A stretch of 12,093 nt of DNA from an uncultured Bacteroides sp. (lineage in GTDB: Bacteria > Bacteroidota > Bacteroidia > Bacteroidales > Bacteroidaceae): contig URCM01000092.1 of assembly GCA_900546355.1 (NCBI GenBank), positions 1 through 12,093 of the forward strand. Direction: 5' to 3'. The number at the start of each line of letters is the position of its first letter. Position 1 is the stretch's first letter. The position numbers and the translations under genes are program-made. Below are positions 1-6,551 of this stretch, in pieces. The notes under the pieces are model-generated. The model ran no database searches and had not been told where the DNA came from. It saw only the letters and a list, made by a program, of their open reading frames with translations.

Positions 1-76
1 AAGTAAAAGAATTAATCTTTAATCTGGAAAATCCCCACCGTTTTTCTACTGACCCCGAAACCATGTGGACGCATAC

Positions 77-94
77 GGGCGGGCAAACCCGCCC
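77..94. repeat. GC-rich palindrome (REP-like) past the kinase gene
   Basis: GGGCGGG (77-83) and CCCGCCC (88-94) form a perfect 7-bp stem around a 4-nt loop (CAAA), about 10 bp beyond the histidine kinase stop codon. GTAGGGGCG-type intergenic palindromes are, from general knowledge, a recurrent repeat style in Bacteroidota and other bacteria. In the direction of kinase transcription no U-run follows the stem, so it is not a canonical intrinsic terminator, though it could stabilise the 3' end of the message. Apart from this, the stretch 1-103 holds nothing I can assign. Confidence 0.6.
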
Positions 95-103
95 CTACAT
101 TGG

Positions 104-2605
104 CTAATTGCAGACATTCATTAGATTTTTTTCCGCTTCTTCCATTACTTTCTCCATGCACCGCAATACCGTTTCGGCGTGGCTTTGCGCTTCTTCTGCC
201 CATTCCGTAGCAGAACGGTGGGCTTCCAGCCATTGCAGGGAGGGCAGGATTTCTTTGGCTTCTATCAGGGTGAAGGTGGGCAGCATCTTGTGGGCGGTTT
301 CTCCTGCTTCTTGCAGGGATTTTGTCTTTACCGCTTGCGCTATCCGGGCGTGGTTTTTCCGGGTTTCTTCGAGGAACGTGCGGATAATCTGGCGTGCGGC
401 TTCCGGGTCATCTTCCGAAAAGGCGGTCAATGACGAGAAGTTGAAAGGCGAAGTGCCGGAGAGCGATTGGCTTTCCTTTGGTGTGCCGGTCGCGTCCCAT
501 GCCAGGTGTAATGTCTGTTGAAGCATTTTCCGTATTTCGTGTTGGTTGAACGGCTTGTAGAGGCATCCGGCAAAGCCTTGCTGGCGGAAATCGGCCTCGT
601 CCATGTCGCTTCGTGCGGTAATGGCTATGACCGGGACAGTCCGGGCTTGGGGAGAGTCCAGCTTCCGGATGGCTTTCAACAGGTCGAATCCGTTCATGGC
701 GGGCATCTGTATGTCGGTCAGGATTAAGTCGATGGCATCGGACCGGATGGAGTGGAACAATTCTTCGGGGTGGCTGCACGTGCGGATGACGGGCATACGG
801 TGGTTTGGCATGGCGGCAAACAGGTTGTCCAGCATGGTTTTGGTCAGGGTCAACTGGATCGGGTCGTCATCGATGAGCAGGATGTGCCATTGCTTGTCTG
901 GTATGAAAGATAGCTCCGGCGTCGCGTCGGGAGTCGCTTTGGATAGAGGAAGGGGCATGGACACGTAGAACGTGCTTCCCGTCCCGGGGGTACTTTCGAT
1001 GCGGATGTTGCCGTGCAGGAGTTCCACTAATTTTTTCGTAATGGAAAGCCCTAAGCCGAAGCCTTCTTGTCCTTGCGCGCTTCTCAGGCGGGTAAATGCC
1101 TGGAATACACGTGCCTGTTCTTGGGTGCTCATGCCGCATCCGGTGTCGCTTACTTGAAAGGAAAGTTGGTTTTCTTTGTATGCGGCATGAAGTGTGACTT
1201 TTCCTTTTTTTGTAAATTTCAGGGCGTTCGACAATAAGTTTTCGGCAATCTGGCGGATGCGGAACGGGTCTCCTTCTACCGTCAGGTTGCGTGGAAGTTC
1301 TGTTTTGTAGATTAATTCCAGGTGTTTCTTTCCGGCGATGGGCAGAAAGCTGGTATAGATGTGCTCGAATAGTTCGTATGGGTTGAACATGACGGGGTGC
1401 AGATCCATTTTCCCGGCTTCCAGGCGGTGGTAATCGAGGAGGGAGGTCACCAGGCCGAGCAGGTGGCGTGCCGAGCTTTGCATGTTGCGCAGGTAGAATA
1501 ATTGCCGTTGGTCGTGCACCAGCCTGAGCAGCAGGTCGATGTAGCCGATGATGGAACCGGCGGGGGCTTTGATGTCGTGGGTAATGGTGAGCATCAGTTT
1601 CTCGCGTGTCACGAGCAGGTTTTCGGCATATTGCTTCGACTTTTCCAGCTCGTGCCGGTAGTGGTTGCTCCGGGTAAGGTCGCGCCAGATGATGATGAAA
1701 AATACCAGCACGAGCAATACGGCGATGATGGCGATGACGGCCATGGTCCAGGCGGCTTGTTCCCTTATTCCCTGTTCGTGCTGGATTCTTCGTCCCATGG
1801 CGGCCTGTTCGTCGGCCTCAATGCTTTCCAATAACTGGTTCACCCGTTGGCTTAGCAGGCTTCCGGCTATGCGCAACTGGTTGATGCGTATGTCGAGGGT
1901 GCGTTGCCGCTCTTGTCGGTTTTGGAACACCTTATGCTGGATGGAGGTCAGCATGCTGGCTATGGTATCTGCCGGATTATAAGTTTCGTCGATGGTGTCG
2001 GTGTATTCTTCTTGTATGATGTTGTCCACTTGGGTAGAGTCCGGCTTGCCCGGGGCGAAGAGGTCGGCAAGGCGCCGGAAGAATTTCTTGGGCTTGTGGT
2101 GTATCGTGTACGAATTGTGGTGTGTGACCACGTGCCGGCGCACATGGGCGGTGTTCAGTATGGAGTCTTGCTGAAGGATGAGGCTGTCCAGTTGCTGGCG
2201 GTATAGTTCATCGGTAGGGTTTTCCTTGATGACTTCCAGTACCCTCAACATGTTTTGTTCTTTTTGTTTCAGGAGCAGGCGCACGGTGTCCAGCCGGGCC
2301 TGTTGCAGGGTATCGGTCAGTTGTTGTTGAAGGGAGTCTATCAGGATTCCCGCTTCCCTCATGGCGCGTTTATATTTGGGATATTCGTTCAGTTCTCCCG
2401 TGCGTAGGGTTTGCCCGATGATTTCGGCATTGTAGAGATGGGTGACAATCTGGTGCGTGGTTCTCCGGCGCGAACTGATGGTTTCCTCCGTCCCCGAAGG
2501 AGCGGTCAGCAAAATCATCTGCCGGTAGATGTATCCGATAGCCCCGAACAGAAGGGCTATTAACAAGATGTATCCGAACGCTATTTTGGTAGGAGTGGAG
2601 AACAT
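104..2605 (-). CDS. membrane hybrid histidine kinase (HisKA-HATPase-REC-HPt)
   Basis: An 833-residue hybrid sensor kinase that should autophosphorylate on histidine and pass phosphate through its own receiver and HPt domains to a separate response regulator. Seen in order: TM helix about 8-28; an extracytoplasmic, mostly helical sensor region about 30-285; TM helix about 286-307; HisKA with the H-box THDIKAP and phospho-acceptor His343; HATPase_c with N-box (Asn456, Asn460), G1 box DTGCGM (487-492) and G2 GFGLGL (515-520); a receiver domain from about 573 with acidic pocket Asp579-581, phospho-acceptor Asp631 (DIQMP) and Lys684 (YKPF); and a C-terminal HPt domain with His772 in AHKMLPTF. All catalytic residues are present. 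The sensor region is not a recognised PAS or Y_Y_Y type and has a His-rich patch at 154-170. It lies 31 bp after the transporter gene on the same strand, so it is probably co-transcribed. No cognate DNA-binding regulator is in the window, and its signal is unknown. Confidence 0.95.
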   Translation of the reverse strand: MFSTPTKIAFGYILLIALLFGAIGYIYRQMILLTAPSGTEETISSRRRTTHQIVTHLYNAEIIGQTLRTGELNEYPKYKRAMREAGILIDSLQQQLTDTLQQARLDTVRLLLKQKEQNMLRVLEVIKENPTDELYRQQLDSLILQQDSILNTAHVRRHVVTHHNSYTIHHKPKKFFRRLADLFAPGKPDSTQVDNIIQEEYTDTIDETYNPADTIASMLTSIQHKVFQNRQERQRTLDIRINQLRIAGSLLSQRVNQLLESIEADEQAAMGRRIQHEQGIREQAAWTMAVIAIIAVLLVLVFFIIIWRDLTRSNHYRHELEKSKQYAENLLVTREKLMLTITHDIKAPAGSIIGYIDLLLRLVHDQRQLFYLRNMQSSARHLLGLVTSLLDYHRLEAGKMDLHPVMFNPYELFEHIYTSFLPIAGKKHLELIYKTELPRNLTVEGDPFRIRQIAENLLSNALKFTKKGKVTLHAAYKENQLSFQVSDTGCGMSTQEQARVFQAFTRLRSAQGQEGFGLGLSITKKLVELLHGNIRIESTPGTGSTFYVSMPLPLSKATPDATPELSFIPDKQWHILLIDDDPIQLTLTKTMLDNLFAAMPNHRMPVIRTCSHPEELFHSIRSDAIDLILTDIQMPAMNGFDLLKAIRKLDSPQARTVPVIAITARSDMDEADFRQQGFAGCLYKPFNQHEIRKMLQQTLHLAWDATGTPKESQSLSGTSPFNFSSLTAFSEDDPEAARQIIRTFLEETRKNHARIAQAVKTKSLQEAGETAHKMLPTFTLIEAKEILPSLQWLEAHRSATEWAEEAQSHAETVLRCMEKVMEEAEKNLMNVCN

Positions 2606-2636
2606 GGCTTTATCTGTTGGGAAGTCGTTTTTTTCA

Positions 2637-3971
2637 TTATAAGCTGTGTAGTCTGTGATGTATCTTATACCGGAAGCGGAGGTAATACATCACGCCGGCA
2701 CTGGTCAGTCCGAAGGGGAACGCCATCCAGATGCCCGTAATGCCCCATCCGAGGGTGAAGCCGAAGATATATCCCAAAGGCAGGGAGATGATGAAATAGG
2801 CGATGAACGAGAAGAGCATCATCGGGCGCACGTCGGCTATTCCGCGGAGCGCATTGGCGAAATTGATTTGAAGCCCGTCGCCAAACTGGTAGAGCAGGAA
2901 AGGGATAATTACTTGGGGAATCATCATGCTGACCGCGGCATCGTCGGTAAACCAGCCTCCGATGTGGTTCCTCAAAAGGTAGATGGGGACAGAGGTGCAG
3001 ACAATCATCACCAGGATGATGTGGAATCCGATGTTGGCTATCCGCCGGATATTGCCGAAATCCCGTTGCCCAAGGAAATTGCTGATGCGCACGGATACGG
3101 CGGCTCCCATGCCGTAGTACATCATGAAACATACTTGGGATACGGCTATCATGACCTGGTAGGTGGCAAGTTCGGTACTGCCCAGCCAGCCCACCATGAT
3201 GGCACTGAGGCTGAATGAGGCGGTTTCCATGCCCATCTGGGCGGCAATGGGCCACCCCAGGCGGTTGAGCAGGGCAAAGTCCTTCCTGTTGGTTCGTCCG
3301 GAGAGGAATCCGGTGCGGAAAGGCTTGTAGCGGCTGGTAAGGAAAAACAGGACCAGATAGGCTATGACCATCAGGATGCGTGACACCAAGGTGGAGATTC
3401 CGGCACCCAGTAATCCCAGTTCGGGGAGTCCCAGCTTGCCGTAAATCAGGATGTAATTCCCGATGATGTTCAGTACGTTCCCGCATAAAAGAATCCACAT
3501 GGACACCTTGGTGTCGGTGATGCCGTCGGAGAATTGCTTGAAGGCGTTGAACCACATCACAAAGGGAAGCGAGAGAAGCAATACGATGAAATAGGGGCGC
3601 ATGTAGGGAATCAGTTCTTCGGGCTGACCCAGGCGGTGGATGTTCAGGTAGAGTGTGAACATGATGCCGCACACGATAAGCGCCAGTAGGGTATTGGCGG
3701 AAAGGCTGTTCCGAAGGACTTCTCCGATCTTTTCCTTTTTCCCCTCTCCGAATAAGCGGCCTACTACGGGAGTCAATCCGTAGGCGAACCCGGTGCTGAA
3801 AATAATGGCGAGGTTGCACATGTTGTTTACGAAGCTGGCTGCAGCCAGTTCCGTGGAACTATGATGACCTACCATGAGGGTGTCGGCGAATCCCAGGATG
3901 ATGACGCCTATTTGCCCGATGACGATAGGGAGGCCTAAAGAGAGTAGCGCGCGATAATGTGATTGCTTCAT
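2637..3971 (-). CDS. MATE family multidrug efflux transporter
   Basis: A 444-residue polytopic inner-membrane protein of the MATE (MatE/NorM-DinF) family, which exports drugs or cationic metabolites using Na+ or H+ gradients. Visible: an N-terminal helix with LPIVIGQIGVIILGFADTLM, the typical MATE start in which TM1 leads into a D-x-x-M-V-G motif; about 12 hydrophobic helices in two internally similar halves; and a second-half opening with GWPIAAQMGMETASF. The length matches the family norm (about 440-460). An in-frame ATG 30 bp upstream (4001) would add MHHSLLQSHP, but I chose 3971 because its ATG overlaps the upstream peptidase stop as ATGA, the classic coupling arrangement, and because the extra residues are not part of the MATE fold. 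The substrate cannot be read from sequence. The neighbours suggest an operon with the M16 peptidase and the kinase. Confidence 0.93.
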   Translation of the reverse strand: MKQSHYRALLSLGLPIVIGQIGVIILGFADTLMVGHHSSTELAAASFVNNMCNLAIIFSTGFAYGLTPVVGRLFGEGKKEKIGEVLRNSLSANTLLALIVCGIMFTLYLNIHRLGQPEELIPYMRPYFIVLLLSLPFVMWFNAFKQFSDGITDTKVSMWILLCGNVLNIIGNYILIYGKLGLPELGLLGAGISTLVSRILMVIAYLVLFFLTSRYKPFRTGFLSGRTNRKDFALLNRLGWPIAAQMGMETASFSLSAIMVGWLGSTELATYQVMIAVSQVCFMMYYGMGAAVSVRISNFLGQRDFGNIRRIANIGFHIILVMIVCTSVPIYLLRNHIGGWFTDDAAVSMMIPQVIIPFLLYQFGDGLQINFANALRGIADVRPMMLFSFIAYFIISLPLGYIFGFTLGWGITGIWMAFPFGLTSAGVMYYLRFRYKIHHRLHSL

Positions 3972-5206
3972 AGGATGGCTTTGTAATAAAGAATGGTGCA
4001 ATTTTCGGGGACAAACGTCCGTTTGGCCATTTCCTGTATTTGTCCGGAGGTGACGGCACGGTATTTGTCCACTTCGGTATTGATATCTTCCGCTTTGCCT
4101 ATCAGTTCATAGAAGGCAAGGTTGGTGGCTACATTCAGGTAATTGATGTTGTTGAAAATCTGTTCGCTTTCGTAGCGGTTTTTCACCTTTTCCAGTTCTT
4201 CGTCGGGTACGGGTGTCGTCTTCAGCTTATCCAGTTCTTCCCAGACGGCTTGTTCGGCTTCTTCCAGCGTGATGCCCGGTGCGGGTTTGCCCGTGATGTG
4301 CAGCAAGCCTTCGTCCAGGCTTCCAGAGATGTAAGCATCGATGGAAGTGAAGAGTTTCTTTTGCTGCACCAAGGTCTGGATAAAGCGCGATGAACGTCCG
4401 TTGGAGAGCAGGTCGGTGATGATATCAAACACATGGTATTCAGGCGAAAAGCGGTTGCACATGTGGAATGCCATGTATAAGGCGTCTACCGGTACTTTCC
4501 GTTCCACGCTCCGGCGTCTGATTTGTGTCTGCGGCTTTTCGGGCGGCAGGTTGCGCTCAGGTATGGGGCGTGCCGGTATCGGTCCGAACCATTTCTCTGC
4601 CAGGCGGATGGTGTCTTCGAACGAAATATGTCCGGTTACGGATAAGATGGCGTTATTGGGCGCATAGAAGCGGTAGAAGAAGTCTTTCACTTCTTCCAGC
4701 GTGGCATTGGCGATGTGGCTGATTTCCTTCCCGATGGTAGGCCAGCGGTAGGGGTGATGCCGGTAAGCCATTTCGCGCAACAGATGTGACGCGTCTCCGT
4801 AAGGCTGGTTCAAGTTGCGTTGCTTGAACTCCTCGATAACCACCTGACGCTGCACCTCCAGGCTTTGCGGGCTGAAGTCGAGGCTCAGCATGCGGTCACT
4901 CTCCAACCAAAACCCCGTCTCTACATTTTGATAGGGGAGGGTGATGTAATAATTGGTGATGTCATTGTTTGTCCACGCGTTGTTCTCTCCTCCCGCATTC
5001 TGTACGGGCGTGTCGTAATCGGGGATGTTTACCGAACCGCCGAACATCAGGTGTTCGAACAGGTGCGCGAATCCGGTATGTTCGGGGTCTTCATCGCGTG
5101 CGCCCACATTATACAGGATGTTGAGCGCCACCATCTGGGTGGAATTGTTTTCGTTGTGTACGATCCGTAGCCCGTTGTCCAGCGTATGATGGTTTACCTT
5201 TATCAT
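3968..5206 (-). CDS. M16 family (insulinase-like) zinc metallopeptidase
   Basis: A 412-residue single-unit M16 peptidase. The inverted zinc motif HxxEH is His48-Leu-Phe-Glu51-His52 (in TGFAHLFEHLMF), with a downstream acidic site EE at 125-126 (VVIEEF) supplying the third zinc ligand. The C-terminal M16_C domain is recognisable around LLSNGRSSRFIQTL. The family cleaves short peptides or unfolded proteins, often as homodimers or with an inactive partner; this copy keeps the full zinc site. There is no signal peptide or lipobox (it starts MIKVNHHTLDNGLRIV, the usual N-terminus of the fold), so it is probably cytoplasmic. ATG 5206 is preceded by AGGTAA, a modest ribosome-binding signal. The gene overlaps the MATE transporter start by 4 bp (ATGA). 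Its native substrate is unknown. Peptide processing or degradation coupled to export is only inference from gene order. Confidence 0.94.
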   Translation of the reverse strand: MIKVNHHTLDNGLRIVHNENNSTQMVALNILYNVGARDEDPEHTGFAHLFEHLMFGGSVNIPDYDTPVQNAGGENNAWTNNDITNYYITLPYQNVETGFWLESDRMLSLDFSPQSLEVQRQVVIEEFKQRNLNQPYGDASHLLREMAYRHHPYRWPTIGKEISHIANATLEEVKDFFYRFYAPNNAILSVTGHISFEDTIRLAEKWFGPIPARPIPERNLPPEKPQTQIRRRSVERKVPVDALYMAFHMCNRFSPEYHVFDIITDLLSNGRSSRFIQTLVQQKKLFTSIDAYISGSLDEGLLHITGKPAPGITLEEAEQAVWEELDKLKTTPVPDEELEKVKNRYESEQIFNNINYLNVATNLAFYELIGKAEDINTEVDKYRAVTSGQIQEMAKRTFVPENCTILYYKAIL

Positions 5207-5271
5207 GTTTACCTATTAAATTATAATCAATCAGAAATGAAATGCGAAAAAACCGTGTGATTCTTTCTATT

Positions 5272-5357
5272 GAACGCAAAGTCGCAAAGACACGGAGAAA
5301 TAAATTCTATCCTTTTAAAAAGAATATAAAACTCTGTGCCTTCGTTTCTTTGTGTTC
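5272..5357. repeat. imperfect long inverted repeat between isomerase and peptidase genes
   Basis: The arm at 5272-5298 (starting GAACGCAAAGTCGCAAAG) pairs with the arm at 5331-5357, matching at 19 of 27 positions by eye. An AT-rich centre of 32 bp separates them and itself holds a small TTTTAAAA dyad. The ACGCAAAG...CACAGAG style is a dispersed intergenic repeat I recognise from many bacterial genomes, including Bacteroidota. It sits 54 bp after the isomerase stop and 66 bp before the peptidase start, so it may form a 3'-end hairpin for the isomerase transcript. The rest of the 5207-5410 spacer is AT-rich with no convincing gene. Confidence 0.6.
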
Positions 5358-5410
5358 CATTTTATTTTCGCAACTCCATTCTGCTTTTCTATAAGAATGT
5401 CAATCTGGAA

Positions 5411-6244
5411 TTAATCATTGATGACGCTTGCTTTCAGGATGCGTACGTTCTCTATCGGCCGGTCCGCTTTGTTGGTCTTCACGGCCTCGATGCGCGAAAC
5501 GGCATCCATGCCTTCCACCACTTCTCCGAATACCGTATAATCGCCGTCCAAGTGCGGCGCTCCGCCTTCGGAGGTGTAAATCTTGATTTGTTCGGGAGTG
5601 AATTTGCGCAGTCCTTCTTCTTGTTGCTGTGCTTTGGCTTGTGCCTCCAACGTATCTTGCAGGGCAAGAAGTCCGGCGGTATCATCGGCTTTGCGCATCT
5701 TGAAGATTTCTTTCATGTGCTTGCGCGCCAGGTTTTGGAAAATGGTATCGAGGCGTGCCTGGCTCATGTTCTTTTCCATGGCGATAAGCTGGTCTTCGTT
5801 GAATACTTGTCCCGTCACGATATAGAACTGGCATCCCGATGAAGCTCGTTCGGGGTTGACATTGTCCGGTTGGCGTGCGGCGGCTAATGCGCCACGTTTG
5901 TGGTAGAGGGTGGAAACCAATTCGGCGGGTATGGTATAACCTACGTCTCCGCTTCCCAACTTAGCCGTATCGTTGGCGGTCTTGCTGGTGGGGTCGCCTG
6001 CCTGAATCATGAAATTCTGGATGACACGATGGAATAACGTACCGTCATATACGCCTTCTTTCACCAGCTTGATGAAATTATCGCGGTGTTTAGGAGTCTC
6101 ATCATATAGCTTTACAATAATGTCGCCCATGGTCGTTTCCAGGCGCACCAATGTTTCGTTTGTCATAGAGTAATTTTTTTTACGATTGCCCGTGCAAGCG
6201 ATGCAACAAGCTATCAGGGTTAATAAAATGATTGTTTTCTTCAT
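5411..6244 (-). CDS. cyclophilin-type peptidyl-prolyl cis-trans isomerase, lipoprotein
   Basis: A 277-residue predicted lipoprotein isomerase that would catalyse proline cis-trans isomerisation during folding of envelope proteins. The N-terminus MKKTIILLTLIACCIAC is a short lipoprotein signal with lipobox-like LIAC (Cys13) or CIAC (Cys17). Cyclophilin core motifs follow: METTMGD-like strand, FHRVIQNFMIQAGD with catalytic Arg73 and Gln81, SSGCQFYIVTG (about 135-145), and VFGEVVEGMDAV near the C-terminus. Between the last two core parts (about 147-230) lies a charged helical insertion, which makes the protein longer than a minimal cyclophilin (about 165 residues). The start at 6244 is preferred to an in-frame ATG at 6268, because 6268 falls inside the predicted -7 promoter box and because only the later start gives a proper signal peptide. 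It appears to be monocistronic. Confidence 0.93.
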   Translation of the reverse strand: MKKTIILLTLIACCIACTGNRKKNYSMTNETLVRLETTMGDIIVKLYDETPKHRDNFIKLVKEGVYDGTLFHRVIQNFMIQAGDPTSKTANDTAKLGSGDVGYTIPAELVSTLYHKRGALAAARQPDNVNPERASSGCQFYIVTGQVFNEDQLIAMEKNMSQARLDTIFQNLARKHMKEIFKMRKADDTAGLLALQDTLEAQAKAQQQEEGLRKFTPEQIKIYTSEGGAPHLDGDYTVFGEVVEGMDAVSRIEAVKTNKADRPIENVRILKASVIND

Positions 6245-6265
6245 GTTCGGGATAATTTTATCGTG

Positions 6266-6273
6266 CAAAGGTA
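6266..6273 (-). promoter_or_regulatory. Bacteroidota -7 promoter box for the isomerase gene
   Basis: Read on the minus strand this is TACCTTTG, a full match to the TAnnTTTG -7 consensus of the Bacteroidota primary sigma factor. No clear -33 TTTG lies at 19-21 bp. Transcription would begin near 6259-6260, giving a leader of about 15 nt before ATG 6244. This supports 6244 rather than 6268 as the start codon. Confidence 0.6.
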
Positions 6274-6465
6274 ACGATTTTCTTTCACATATTCTTTGTG
6301 CTTTTATATAAAATCACTGTTTTGAACTTCTCCAAAAAGTCAAATGGAAAAATATTATAAAGCTATTATATGAATAGAGATATATCACGAGAAGGTAATT
6401 CTTTTAATAAGTATGGCAGTTCTTGCTCTCAATGATTTGATTTTTACTCAATGGTGATTCTGTAC

Positions 6466-6499
6466 TGCATAAAATAGTGCATGTTTTATGCAACATGCA
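6466..6499. promoter_or_regulatory. two overlapping perfect inverted repeats, candidate operator
   Basis: TGCATAAAA (6466-6474) is the exact reverse complement of TTTTATGCA (6484-6492). TGCATGTT (6478-6485) is the exact reverse complement of AACATGCA (6492-6499). The two dyads share bases, so as RNA or cruciform hairpins they exclude each other. The block contains four TGCAT/ATGCA half-sites and ends at the first base of the putative -33 element of the operon, the place where a repressor or activator would act. No regulator gene is adjacent. Regulatory use is inference; the symmetry is directly visible. Confidence 0.45.
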
Positions 6500-6529
6500 T
6501 TGCTGTTTGAATAAAAAATAGTAATATTG
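6499..6529 (+). promoter_or_regulatory. putative promoter of the ATPase-SMC operon
   Basis: ATTG (6499-6502) and TAATATTG (6522-6529) are separated by 19 bp. They resemble the Bacteroidota -33 (TTTG) and -7 (TAnnTTTG) elements with one mismatch each at the expected spacing. Transcription would start near 6536, leaving a leader of about 16 nt before ATG 6552. Confidence 0.5.
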
Positions 6530-6551
6530 CACTTGAATAATAATATAGGAG

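Larger units (their letters stand above)
6274..6551. other. AT-rich divergent intergenic region
   Basis: About 280 bp between the divergently transcribed isomerase and ATPase genes. It is strongly AT-rich and contains no credible gene; the only ORF-like run I saw is 21 codons at 6370-6435, without support. Its right end carries the promoter and dyads listed separately. It marks the change from GC-richer minus-strand genes to the lower-GC plus-strand operon, so it may be a boundary of acquired DNA. I see no tRNA, integrase or att-like repeat in it. Confidence 0.6.

Noticed and set aside
77..94. Canonical intrinsic terminator for the kinase gene
   Set aside because: The stem is perfect and GC-rich, but no U-run follows it in the direction of transcription, so it is listed only as a repeat.
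12..233. Minus-strand frame overlapping the kinase 3' end
   Set aside because: It overlaps the HPt-coding part in another frame, reads through the palindrome and has no family resemblance.
2655..3218. Plus-strand frame of 187 codons antisense to the MATE gene
   Set aside because: Composition (His/Gly/Glu/Asp-rich, no domain) is that of a codon-complement shadow of the transporter gene.
2665..3819. Long minus-strand frame of 384 codons inside the MATE gene
   Set aside because: It is a frame-shifted shadow rich in Arg, Pro and His, with no recognisable domain, while the MATE frame is fully convincing over the same bases.
6370..6435. 21-codon ORF in the divergent intergenic region, possible leader peptide
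   Set aside because: No ribosome-binding signal, no promoter at a suitable distance, and it lies upstream of the better operon promoter.
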